A stretch of 64,000 nt of DNA, taken from JAHRVQ01 sp051278195. GTDB taxonomy: Bacteria > Pseudomonadota > Gammaproteobacteria > Pseudomonadales > Azotimanducaceae. The position numbers and the translations under genes are program-made. The notes beneath the pieces are model-generated. The model searched no databases and was not told the DNA's origin. It saw only the letters and a list, made by a program, of their open reading frames with translations. The stretch is from assembly GCA_051278195.1 (NCBI GenBank), contig JBNMQM010000013.1, positions 1-64,000 on the forward strand, written 5' to 3'. Positions 8,170 through 16,970 of this stretch are shown here, piece by piece (position 1 is the stretch's first letter; every line of letters begins with the position of its first letter).

Positions 8170-8442
8170 TTGTATTACTTCAATTCGCTTTTATCATCAT
8201 TCGTACTTGATGAGAGTCCAACCGCCGCCGCAAAAGCCCTCCTAGCTCACCAAAAGGAAAGCTATGGTGTTGTCCCGTTCTTTTGCGGAATACTGGTGAC
8301 GACAGCTCAGATGTTGGCCGGCGCATCCGGACCGTTGCTTGATATCTTTTACGTGCAAAGCAAGCTGAGCCGATACGAAACCCTAGGTACAAAAGCCATC
8401 ACTCAAACGCTGGGGCGCTTTATTGACGTTCCGTCGCGGTAG
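8170..8442 (+). pseudogene. Remnant of a TauE/SafE-family membrane exporter
   Basis: A 90-residue open frame starting with TTG. Residues ~35-82 (FFCGILVTTAQMLAGASGPLLDIFY, then TKAITQTLG) match an internal part of TauE/SafE-type anion exporters, where AQLLAG.GPLLD and TKA.TQTLGH are conserved. A normal member has about 240-260 residues and seven or eight membrane segments; here the N-terminal half and everything after TQTLG are missing, and the end (RFIDVPSR) is unrelated. It is a deletion remnant, not a functional gene. The assignment rests on recalled family motifs. Confidence 0.6.
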
Positions 8443-8499
8443 CATGCCATTCATACCAGCTAAACGTTCATCGACGCGCACGGCACGTATCATTCGGCA

Positions 8500-8934
8500 A
8501 TGAAAAGCTTGATGCTCATCCTAATTCTAATCTCACCCGCTGCTAAGGCAGAGATATTTACTTGCCTGCAAGCAGATGGCACCGCTGTGTTTGCTTATGT
8601 GCCTTGCCGCGTAAGCCCAAAAAAGGTGACGGAGACTACGATGCCGGTCGAGATTGAAAATACGGTTATCGAACCACAGCTTTTAACGGGCGTGGACACC
8701 AACATTTTTGAACTCGAATCCGAACTTGATCGCCTTCGCGATGCCCGTGAGTCGGAAATAGCCAACGCGCCTTTCAGCGTATCAGAGCCTGCCGCCTTGG
8801 CTGCTCTAAAACAGGATATTCGCGCCAGCTATCAACTCAAAATCGACGATCATTTGAACGAACTACTGCGACTCCGCAGAGAAAAGCAAAGACTCAAAAC
8901 AGACGACCTGCAATCAAGCCCGACAGCTGCCTAA
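8500..8934 (+). CDS. Secreted DUF4124-like protein
   Basis: A 144-residue protein of unknown function. Residues 1-18 are a signal peptide (MKSLMLILILISPAAKA, cleaved before EIFTC). The next ~25 residues (IFTCLQADGTAVFAYVPC) resemble the short DUF4124 module, with two cysteines that could form a disulfide. The remainder is charged and helical (LESELDRLRDARESE and LNELLRLRREKQRLK), probably a coiled coil. It should be periplasmic or envelope-associated. No close functional partner is visible; it is convergent with the MarR gene. Confidence 0.75.
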   Translation: MKSLMLILILISPAAKAEIFTCLQADGTAVFAYVPCRVSPKKVTETTMPVEIENTVIEPQLLTGVDTNIFELESELDRLRDARESEIANAPFSVSEPAALAALKQDIRASYQLKIDDHLNELLRLRREKQRLKTDDLQSSPTAA

Positions 8935-8936
8935 CG

Positions 8937-8974
8937 TCTCACCTTCACTTCTCACCTTCACTTCTCACCTTCAC
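8937..8974. repeat. 13-base tandem repeat, 2.9 copies
   Basis: The unit TCTCACCTTCACT occurs at 8937-8949, 8950-8962 and 8963-8974 (last base changed). It fills the gap between two convergent genes and ends inside the stop region of the MarR gene. Confidence 0.9.
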
Positions 8975-9417
8975 GACGGGTGCTTAATCTCGGACAGTCG
9001 GCTTTGAAACGCTGTGACTTCGGCCGTGCTTAATGTGTTGATAAACAATTGCTTGAACAAATCATGCAGAACACCGTGAGCATCATCGAGAAGCTCAAGA
9101 CCTGCCGATGTAATCACCGCCAAACTCTGCCTCGCATCACGCTCGCTTTTTAGAGTTGTCACCAGACCAATCTTTTCTAGTGGCTTGAGTGCGCGTGTCA
9201 CAGCAGAAGCCGTCAAACCGACGGCATTTGCAAGATCAATCCTAGGAATTCCATTGCCGGTTACGCTGGAAAGCGCCGATAGTAATCTGTATTCACTGAA
9301 GCTGATACCCCGAGTCGCGGACAGTGCCCTGTCCAATCGCCTCTCTAGATAGGCCGCCGTTTCCAAAAATTGCAGGATCGTGACTTCTGTTCTTTTTTCA
9401 ATATTTGAATCGCTCAT
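8971..9417 (-). CDS. MarR-family transcriptional regulator
   Basis: A 148-residue winged-helix regulator of the MarR type. The DNA-binding core is IDLANAVGLTASAVTRALKPLEKIGLV followed by the wing SERDARQSLAVIT, with helices for dimerisation on both sides. It is transcribed away from a decayed region. A near-perfect palindrome 11 bases upstream of its start is the obvious autoregulatory site. The ligand and other targets are unknown. Confidence 0.9.
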   Translation of the reverse strand: MSDSNIEKRTEVTILQFLETAAYLERRLDRALSATRGISFSEYRLLSALSSVTGNGIPRIDLANAVGLTASAVTRALKPLEKIGLVTTLKSERDARQSLAVITSAGLELLDDAHGVLHDLFKQLFINTLSTAEVTAFQSRLSEIKHPS

Positions 9418-9427
9418 TCAGGCATAG

Positions 9428-9445
9428 TACTTGATCTATCAAGTA
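9428..9445. promoter_or_regulatory. MarR operator palindrome
   Basis: TACTTGAT (9428-9435) and ATCAAGTA (9438-9445) are exact inverted repeats around a CT centre. The 18-base site lies 11 bases upstream of the marR ATG (9417 on the minus strand). MarR proteins typically bind palindromes of this length, and an A/T-rich TTGAT...ATCAA core is typical, so autorepression is likely. Confidence 0.75.
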
Positions 9446-9629
9446 TTATGCAAGCTTATCGCCTCGCAAGCACCTCATCAAGAACGTCATGTCACTAGGA
9501 AGGGCACCACGGTCTACCTTTGCAATTAGTGGAGGTATCGGTCACGACGACAGTGCTGAGTCTATTGCGGTCGACGCGTCCTACCATTAATCAGACAAGA
9601 TGCTCTGGCTTGGCGGCCTAGGTCTGGGA

Positions 9630-9671
9630 GTGGGTGTGGGTGTGGGTGTGGGTGTGGGTGTGGGTGTGGGT
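9630..9671 (+). repeat. Seven tandem GTGGGT hexamers
   Basis: Seven perfect copies of GTGGGT. In the frame that starts with ATG at 9600 they encode alternating Val-Gly in a 39-residue peptide ending with TGA at 9719 (start MLWLGGLGLG, end ARVGVFYS). That stop overlaps the TTG at 9716 of the next, broken gene. The peptide resembles a glycine-rich fragment and I cannot show that it is translated. The hexamer count is likely unstable by replication slippage. Confidence 0.85.
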
Positions 9672-9715
9672 GTTGACCACGGTAAGGTTGGCGCACGAGT
9701 CGGCGTTTTCTACTC

Positions 9716-10188
9716 TTGATAAACTCGAGTGCTAACGCGTTGCTGCTGGTGAGGGTTTTTACCTCACCAGCATTCTTGCTGTCCTTGCTGATCTCTATTC
9801 AAGTGCTCGGTAATGACGCCCGAGCGGCCGAAGCAGATAGTGCGTTAAACGCCAGACTGGTTTGGTCAACGGTGGTGGCTCTCGACAATGCCAACCGCAC
9901 CGGCAACTACTCAGTCCTGCACGCACCGGGCTTTCAGGCGAACAATTCTGTTGGTAGTCTTTACGATACATTTCGTGAGTTTCGAGAACCGACCTGGGCC
10001 GAGCGATCCTGATCGAACCGGCTTACTGTCTACCTGGGACCGCTCACAAACAGGGGCTCTTAAGGCTAAGGGGTGGCTTTGAAACTCGCCCGATGGGCAT
10101 CCGCTTCGACATAATATTTCAGCAAGTCGATGGTGCGTGGCGGATAATAGCGCTGCCGGTTCTCGACGAAGCAAGCTCTCAGCCCTGA
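9716..10188 (+). pseudogene. Frameshifted gene for a small secreted NTF2/SnoaL-like protein
   Basis: The first frame, from TTG at 9716, gives a signal-like hydrophobic stretch and then LVWSTVVALDNANRTGNYSVL, APGFQANNS, and ends at 10012. The rest of the same protein is in another frame from about 9994: LGRAILIEPAYCLPGTAHKQ, LLRLRGGFETRPMGIRFD and FQQVDGAWRIIALPVLDEASSQP, ending with TGA at 10188. Together they make one coherent protein of about 155 residues, with the FQQVDG.WRI end typical of NTF2-like proteins. A single-base change between about 9983 and 9994 breaks the frame. It is a recent pseudogene unless it is a sequencing error. Function unknown. Confidence 0.75.
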
Positions 10189-10203
10189 AGTTAAGCACCG
10201 ACG

Positions 10204-13200
10204 CTAGGCTGCGTCGGCATCTTCCTTCACCGCCATGGGCTTAATGACAAACAACAAGTCCCCTTCATTAACCTGTTGGCCGCTGGTCAAATTGACCCGA
10301 GTTACTTTGTATTGCTGAGTTGATGCATACAACTCACCGTCGTCGCTAGAAAATGAATTCAAGCTCATCGGTGTAAACATCTTCATCGCTTCAAGCTGAC
10401 AGAGAGTTACCTCAGTAGATACGATATCACCCACATTGACGTACTCTGGCTCTGAAGGCGACGGTGTGCGATAGAACACACCAGTAGACGGAGACAACAC
10501 TTTAATCTCATCGCTGCCCTCGATCTTCAGCATCTCCATATCAATTCCCTTACCATCACTGCCCGAAGCCTCTTCAATCTCTCGAATCAGTTCGTTGACG
10601 TCGATGCGTTTCAGAAATTTAGGTAAGTAGCTAGTATCGTAGATTCCATCAATAAATTCTTGATCCCGGAGTATGCGTTTCACCAGACTGATATTGGTGC
10701 AGATCCCTGTGATTTTGACCTTGTCCAGGTAGTCCAGCATCTTCTTGATCGCGTCATTGCGGTCTTCGCCGTAACAGATGATCTGAATAATCAGGCTGTC
10801 ATAGAAAGGTGAAACCACCTTACCCTCTCCCGCCATAGAGATCAGGCGGATGTTTTCGTCCTCGGGTAATTCACAAGCCGTAATCAAACCAGGCGTTGGG
10901 TTAAAGGATACATTGCCTTCCGAATCGACGATTGCCTTCTCAGCGTTGACGCGGATCTCTAAGCCATAACCTTTCTCTGATGGCGTAAGGTCTGCGATGG
11001 ATTCACCAGATGCAATTTCAAACTGCTTCTTAACAATATCAATACCCGTCACAACCTCTGTAACCGGATGCTCTACCTGTAAGCGGGTATTCATTTCCAT
11101 AAAGTAGATTGCGTTGCTGGGTACGTCATAAATAAACTCGACGGTTCCAGCACCAATATAATCAACGGCGTTGGCAATCTTTTCAGCATACTGACAGACC
11201 AGGTCGCGCAACTCTGCAGGCAGCATAGTCGAACCAGATTCTTCCATCAGCTTTTGATTATTACGCTGCACACTACAATCTCGGATACCCAGCACTCGAG
11301 TGTTGCCGTGAGTGTCGCGCAATATCTGCGCCTCAATGTGGCGTAGCGAGGTCACAAACTTCTCTATATAGATATCACCATTGCCAAAGGCGGCCTTAGC
11401 CTCTGTCGTCACACGTTGAAATAGACTGTGAAGCTGCTCTGGTCGCTCGACAACCTGGATACCCTTACCGCCACCACCGTGAACAGCCTTAAGCAAGATT
11501 GGGTAAACCACTTTTTCTGCAATTTCCGTCGCCTGGGCAGCCGTATGCACTATGCCGTGACTGCCGGGCACAACCGGAACGTCAATGCTCATTGTGGTGT
11601 TAATGGCATTAGACTTGTTGCCCATGGTTTCCATGCTGGACACTCGGGGACCGATAAAATTGATGCCTCGCTGGCGCACGATGCGAGCGAAATTAGGATC
11701 TTCAGAAAGAAAACCAATACCTGGGTGAAGAGAATCGACCCGCTCAATATCAGCAATATTCAGAACACTCAGCGCATTCAGATAACTCTCATCTGAAGTA
11801 TTTCCACCAATGCAAACGAGAGAATGCTTGCTGTCGCTTCGAACCATGTCAGCAGGTACTGAATCCATATCCGGATCCGACTGGACTAATACGACTTCAT
11901 GACCAAACTCTATTGCCTTGCTCACCAACTTAACAGCGGTGCAACCACGAGCATGAATCAGTGTGCGCTTAATAGGCCTAATCAACTCATCCTCCGACGC
12001 GGCTTTCGATTGCACGACGGGCACTTCCGCTGTCAAAACGCCAGACATAATACGCTCAACAACCTGCTCTACCTTTTCTGTTGGCATAGGGAGCAAAGGG
12101 TCAACTTCGCGCAATTCTTCATCCAACTGATCTGCAAAGGGGTGGACCACAAGTCCGTTCATGGAGCCGGACTTCACCGATAGATAGTTACTGAGCAAGC
12201 AAGTGAACGGCAGGTTAGATTCCACAACCGTCTGGCCGGCAAATGGCATACTGGTACCGGAGAAATAATACGACTGAGCCAGCGGATGCGTAACGAAACT
12301 AGCCTGAGCACCACCGGTGCAATCTCCGTAACCGAACATGATGATAGGCAAATCATTGTCACGTACAAATCGAGTGATGCGATCATTTATTACCGCCATC
12401 GTAAAGAGCGCCGCGGCACCTTCTTTAGTTTGCATGCCACCAGACGAAATGAAGCAAACCACAGGTAAGCGCTGCTTCGCACATTCGACAAGCAATTTGC
12501 AAAATCGTACGCAGTCCGAATTATCAATACTGCCGGCCTGAAATGCCACGTTGGACAACACTAAACCCGCGCGGTAGCTGCCTTCCTCGGTTTTGAAATC
12601 GCCAATTCCAGTAATTAATCCATGGGGCCGAATATTGTTTTTTAGCGCAGCTTCTATAGAGGGCCGAAAGGTCGGAAATGCGACCGGGTTCGCCGACATT
12701 AGCGTGCCGTTCAATTCTTCGAAGTTATCTACATAGCGACCAATCAGAGAGTCAGCAGTGGTTCGCTTGCTGCGCTTCTCACGAGTCAATACTTCATGAA
12801 ACAAGAGGTCGCGATAGGCTATGGTCAAGCGGTTCCAGAAGTCTTTACGCCGACCAATGCGAACAGGTTCGACCTTGCCTTCGTAACGTTTGGTGCCCTG
12901 GGTCGCCGCATAGTATTCCGGCAGAAGCTTTTCAAAGAAGAAGCTAATCACAACAAATAGGGTATCAGACTTGTCGCGGTGTACTACTCGAATCCATTCT
13001 TCAACTGATTTCAAAAAGGGTGCACTCTTGCCCCCACCGGCAAGCTCACCAATCCACGTTGCAAATCGTTCTTTCAGATCATCTTTGCTCAGACCTTCAA
13101 ACGAATTTTGAGCCAAGACCGTGTCGATAGACTTATCTAGCAACTGGTCGATAAATTCCATCGATAATGTTCGAGATTCATGGGCTTGCTTTGCCACCGA

Positions 13201-15120
13201 TACGAGGTCGCCAATCAAATTGTCATATACAAAACCAAAAGTTATTAGGTTTTGGCATTCTTGAACAAAATCGTCGCGAACATCCTCGTCCAAAATGACA
13301 TCGAGAATAGTGCGATCCTGATCGGTCACAAGACGTTTCTCGTCCGTTTTTCGATCCACGTAGGCCCACAGAGAATCTTCCAATATTCGACGATTGATAG
13401 GCACGGATACCTTGGCAGCATCTGCGCGACTGGCGATCAACTGGCTCGTGTCTTCTGACAAGCTCACACCGTCCAACAACGAGATATCACAGAGATCTAC
13501 CGTTTCAACGATGAGGTTAAGTTCTGCCGCCAGGGCTAACCGCAAAAATCCTTCCGACTTTTCCTCAATTAGCTCAGCGCCAAATAGCTTACGACCTTCA
13601 TGGGTAAAGCGAGACTTCAAATGGGTCACGAAAGCATGGTCGGTATCAGACATCGTCCGCAGTAAAGCTTTAACGTCCTTAATGTCATTCGCTTGAAGCA
13701 GATACCCATTGGTTTCTGGGTCAGCAACAAAGTCGATCAAGGCATTCAGATTGTCGCGTGCGCCAGCTTTCCATCGATTGTAAAGATGCAACCCAGACAC
13801 CATGCAAAGCTCGCGCTTGGCCGTCTCGTAATTTTTTGTTGGCTCACCAAAAATAAGCTGCGCAATTCGACCACGCTCATCACCAACAACAGACTTCTTG
13901 TCTGCATAATTCTTCCAAGCCTTGTTGATCGCGTCTTCATAAAGCACTTTGTCTGGATCTAGTAGCCACGACAAAAATGAAGAACGACGCTCCCGATCGA
14001 TTCGTTGTTGCAATTCGCCGGCAGGCAATTCGGAACTAGCCAAACGACCATAAAGGGTTGTAGTTGTACTCTTGATGCGTCGGCGCAGACCTAGATACCG
14101 AAGATAACGGTACGCCACACCAAAAATGTTAGGGTACTCGGTCGGAGAGGTTCGTAACTTTAATGTAGAGCTCGCATGAACCGCTGACAAAGTTTCTGAC
14201 GGATGAAAGTAACGGTCTAGATTACGAATGTAATGCTCTAGAATTTCCGGATGCTCATCCACAAAATCCCTAGTACTACTCTCGATTGACAATATGCCTG
14301 AGACAATTGCGTTTCTCAGGTTATGGATTTTATCTTCTTCGCCGGGGTCGTAATCAATAATCCCGTCGATATTACCCTGCTTGTATAGCTCAAAAGACGA
14401 AACACCAACGGATTTGGCACATTCCTGCCAGGACAAATTATATTTTCTAACGAGGCTGGCCAGCCCTTTAGGGTGAATTGTATTAAAAACACCAGTTCGC
14501 AATGACAGCAACAGATTCGCCGCAGCTAAGGGGATCGCGCCACCTGAGTATCCCTGACCAATGACGATACCAATATTCGGCACATCGACATTACACAATT
14601 CCGTGATCAGTCGAGAAATAGCGTGCGCCTGATTGTTGGCGTTAGCAACTTCATTACCATCTGCACCCGGCGTATCCATCATACAAACAATAGGGATAGA
14701 TCGAATCGCAAAATCGCTAGCCATCTTCGCTGCCATCTCGTGATGTTCCGGCCCCCAAACACCCGACACGTAAGCCCGGTTTTGAGTAATGAAACCAACA
14801 CGCCTTGCAACACCATCAAAAAGCATCTCGGTTTCAGCGCTGTAATACGGACCGAGCTCAACTTCTTTTAGAATTTTCAAATCCAACGAAGCGATTATGT
14901 CGCGGGAGCCTGGTCTGGAGGCTTCTTCACCGGGAGAAACCGTGGCTGCGATGTAAGCGTCCACGTCCATATTGCGCAGGTTTTCAAGATTCTTTTCGAT
15001 CTGCTGGGATGACATTAACCCCTTGATCACATTGGCGGTTTCACGACGCGGAAAAAGCGAAAAGTCCTGTGCGAGATTTTCGGCGATTAGGTAGAGCTGG
15101 TCGACTTCGGATTGCCCCAT
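10204..15120 (-). CDS. Single-chain acetyl-CoA carboxylase-like enzyme (CT-alpha, CT-beta, BC, BCCP)
   Basis: A 1638-residue protein that carries all the parts of a biotin-dependent acyl-CoA carboxylase. Residues ~60-290 are AccA-like carboxyltransferase (MMDTPGADGNE, GQGYSGGAIPLAAAN). Residues ~300-800 are a helical region I do not recognise. Residues ~805-1025 are AccD-like (SSGGMQTKEGAAALF, GDCTGGAQASF), without the four-cysteine zinc finger of AccD. Residues ~1050-1515 are biotin carboxylase (LHPGIGFLSED, HGGGGKGIQVV, EMNTRLQVEHPVTE). Residues ~1535-1630 are a biotin carrier domain with the biotinyl lysine in EAMKM near 1579. It would make malonyl-CoA, or carboxylate another acyl-CoA, in the cytoplasm. 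The order differs from eukaryotic ACC. Class I fumarase lies upstream. Confidence 0.88.
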   Translation of the reverse strand: MGQSEVDQLYLIAENLAQDFSLFPRRETANVIKGLMSSQQIEKNLENLRNMDVDAYIAATVSPGEEASRPGSRDIIASLDLKILKEVELGPYYSAETEMLFDGVARRVGFITQNRAYVSGVWGPEHHEMAAKMASDFAIRSIPIVCMMDTPGADGNEVANANNQAHAISRLITELCNVDVPNIGIVIGQGYSGGAIPLAAANLLLSLRTGVFNTIHPKGLASLVRKYNLSWQECAKSVGVSSFELYKQGNIDGIIDYDPGEEDKIHNLRNAIVSGILSIESSTRDFVDEHPEILEHYIRNLDRYFHPSETLSAVHASSTLKLRTSPTEYPNIFGVAYRYLRYLGLRRRIKSTTTTLYGRLASSELPAGELQQRIDRERRSSFLSWLLDPDKVLYEDAINKAWKNYADKKSVVGDERGRIAQLIFGEPTKNYETAKRELCMVSGLHLYNRWKAGARDNLNALIDFVADPETNGYLLQANDIKDVKALLRTMSDTDHAFVTHLKSRFTHEGRKLFGAELIEEKSEGFLRLALAAELNLIVETVDLCDISLLDGVSLSEDTSQLIASRADAAKVSVPINRRILEDSLWAYVDRKTDEKRLVTDQDRTILDVILDEDVRDDFVQECQNLITFGFVYDNLIGDLVSVAKQAHESRTLSMEFIDQLLDKSIDTVLAQNSFEGLSKDDLKERFATWIGELAGGGKSAPFLKSVEEWIRVVHRDKSDTLFVVISFFFEKLLPEYYAATQGTKRYEGKVEPVRIGRRKDFWNRLTIAYRDLLFHEVLTREKRSKRTTADSLIGRYVDNFEELNGTLMSANPVAFPTFRPSIEAALKNNIRPHGLITGIGDFKTEEGSYRAGLVLSNVAFQAGSIDNSDCVRFCKLLVECAKQRLPVVCFISSGGMQTKEGAAALFTMAVINDRITRFVRDNDLPIIMFGYGDCTGGAQASFVTHPLAQSYYFSGTSMPFAGQTVVESNLPFTCLLSNYLSVKSGSMNGLVVHPFADQLDEELREVDPLLPMPTEKVEQVVERIMSGVLTAEVPVVQSKAASEDELIRPIKRTLIHARGCTAVKLVSKAIEFGHEVVLVQSDPDMDSVPADMVRSDSKHSLVCIGGNTSDESYLNALSVLNIADIERVDSLHPGIGFLSEDPNFARIVRQRGINFIGPRVSSMETMGNKSNAINTTMSIDVPVVPGSHGIVHTAAQATEIAEKVVYPILLKAVHGGGGKGIQVVERPEQLHSLFQRVTTEAKAAFGNGDIYIEKFVTSLRHIEAQILRDTHGNTRVLGIRDCSVQRNNQKLMEESGSTMLPAELRDLVCQYAEKIANAVDYIGAGTVEFIYDVPSNAIYFMEMNTRLQVEHPVTEVVTGIDIVKKQFEIASGESIADLTPSEKGYGLEIRVNAEKAIVDSEGNVSFNPTPGLITACELPEDENIRLISMAGEGKVVSPFYDSLIIQIICYGEDRNDAIKKMLDYLDKVKITGICTNISLVKRILRDQEFIDGIYDTSYLPKFLKRIDVNELIREIEEASGSDGKGIDMEMLKIEGSDEIKVLSPSTGVFYRTPSPSEPEYVNVGDIVSTEVTLCQLEAMKMFTPMSLNSFSSDDGELYASTQQYKVTRVNLTSGQQVNEGDLLFVIKPMAVKEDADAA

Positions 15121-15325
15121 AATTCAGTTGATTCCAATACTTGTGTGGGTGGGTTGACGGCATTTGCCATCGCCCTTATGTTTTGTTGTTTGGCGGCTCC
15201 TGACAGATTTTAGACACAGGAATGCTCACCGGGTTCAATTAGGCCAACTCTACCGCATTGCCATAGCCCATGCAATTGAACGCACCTCAAAATAAAGCCC
15301 TAAGCAGTTGTTTTTAAACAACCTT

Positions 15326-16849
15326 TTAGACCTCCATGAGGGGAAGCTTACCAATTTTGGAACGCCACATCTTAGGCCCGGACGTATGCACAGCATCACC
15401 TGTCGTATCGACCGCAACCGTGACCGGCATATCCTCTACTTCAAACTCATGCACAGCCTCCATTCCTAACTCTGGAAAGGCGACAACGCGTGACTTGCGA
15501 ATAGCCTTGGAGACCAAAAATGCTGATCCACCCACCGCCATTAGATAAACCGCCTTGTGCTTTTTGATGGCCTCAATGGCAATAGGGCCTCGTTCAGCCT
15601 TACCGATCATGCCCATGAGCCCGGTTTTATCCAGCATCATTTCTGTAAAGCCGTCCATGCGAGTCGCTGTTGTTGGACCCGCTGGACCGACCACTTCGTC
15701 ACGAACTGGGTCCACAGGACCCACGTAGTAGATAAAGCGACCTTTGAAATCGAGACCGTCTGGCAACTCTTTCCCTTCAGCAAACAGGTCTCTAATGCGT
15801 TTGTGGGCGGCATCACGACCGGTCAGCATCTTGCCTGACAGCAGCAAGGTTTCACCTGGTTTCCACGTGGCAACGTCTTCAGGGGTGACAGTATCCAAAT
15901 TGACCCGACGAGAATTAGGCCCAGCCTCCCAGGTGATTTGTGGCCAGTCTTCAAGCTTAGGTACCGGCAGGTCCGCTTCCCCTGAGCCATCCAGAGTAAA
16001 GTGCACGTGACGGGTGGCTGCACAGTTTGGAATCATAGCAACCGGTAGGTTGGCTGCATGGGTGGGGAAATCCATGACCTTGACGTCCAGCACAGTGGTT
16101 AAGCCGCCCAACCCCTGGGCACCAATACCTAACTGATTCACTTTCTCGAACAGCTCGAGACGCAACTCCTCGGCCCGATTAGATGGTCCACGCGCCTGCA
16201 ACTCATGAATATCGATGGAGTCCATCAAGGACCGTTTAGCCAACAACATGGCTTTTTCTGCGGTACCACCAATACCAATGCCGAGCATACCGGGAGGGCA
16301 CCAGCCGGCTCCCATGGTCGGCACTGTCTTAAGCACCCAATCCACAATGCTGTCAGCAGGGTTCAACATCACCAGTTTAGATTTAGCTTCAGAGCCACCG
16401 CCTTTTGCGGCAACGTGAATGTCCACGACATTGCCGGGTACGAGCTCGGTATGGATAACCGCTGGCGTATTGTCTTTTGTGTTAACTCGTTTTCCTGCTG
16501 GATCCGCTAGAACCGAGGCGCGCAGAACGTTATCTGGCAACAGGTACGCACGGCGAACCCCTTCGTTGATCATATCTTCAAGAGACTGATCGGTTTCAAA
16601 CCGCACATCCATGCCCACAGAGATAAAGACATTCACAATGCCGGTATCCTGGCAGATCGGCCGCTTACCTTCCGCACACATCCTCGAATTAATCAGAATC
16701 TGAGCCATAGCATCTTTCGCAGCACTGGACTCTTCGCGCTCATAAGCTTCATTTACCGCCTGAATGAAGTCTTTCGGGTGGTAGTAGGAGATGTACTGCA
16801 GTGCATCCTGAATGCTCTGAATCAGGTCATCTTTCTTGATTGTGGTCAT
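15326..16849 (-). CDS. Class I (iron-sulfur) fumarate hydratase
   Basis: A 507-residue [4Fe-4S] hydro-lyase that interconverts fumarate and malate in the TCA cycle. It has the N-terminal alpha part and C-terminal beta part in one chain, as in FumA/FumB. The three cluster cysteines are at residues 66 (CQDTG), 184 (GWCPPG) and 276 (NCAATRH), with spacings of the class I family. GPTTATRMDGF in the beta part is also typical. Start MTTIKKDDLIQS at ATG 16849 fits. It is on the same strand as the carboxylase, 205 bases upstream of it. A related tartrate dehydratase activity is possible but fumarase is more likely. Confidence 0.93.
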   Translation of the reverse strand: MTTIKKDDLIQSIQDALQYISYYHPKDFIQAVNEAYEREESSAAKDAMAQILINSRMCAEGKRPICQDTGIVNVFISVGMDVRFETDQSLEDMINEGVRRAYLLPDNVLRASVLADPAGKRVNTKDNTPAVIHTELVPGNVVDIHVAAKGGGSEAKSKLVMLNPADSIVDWVLKTVPTMGAGWCPPGMLGIGIGGTAEKAMLLAKRSLMDSIDIHELQARGPSNRAEELRLELFEKVNQLGIGAQGLGGLTTVLDVKVMDFPTHAANLPVAMIPNCAATRHVHFTLDGSGEADLPVPKLEDWPQITWEAGPNSRRVNLDTVTPEDVATWKPGETLLLSGKMLTGRDAAHKRIRDLFAEGKELPDGLDFKGRFIYYVGPVDPVRDEVVGPAGPTTATRMDGFTEMMLDKTGLMGMIGKAERGPIAIEAIKKHKAVYLMAVGGSAFLVSKAIRKSRVVAFPELGMEAVHEFEVEDMPVTVAVDTTGDAVHTSGPKMWRSKIGKLPLMEV

Positions 16850-16970
16850 AAGAATTCCAATAGCTAGGCAGATTACCAGGCAATCTGCAGATTTATTATG
16901 GGTCAGCTTGTAACGTTTTACTCATTCTACCAATCCTAGTACCTATAAATGCCACTTTTTGTGTTTGCCA

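Noticed and set aside
10010..10012. TGA in the broken secreted-protein gene as a possible selenocysteine codon
   Set aside because: The homologous sequence resumes in a different frame, so read-through would not restore it.
15307..15322. GTTGTTT/AAACAAC inverted repeat after fumarase
   Set aside because: Two-base loop and no clear T-run; too weak for a terminator call.
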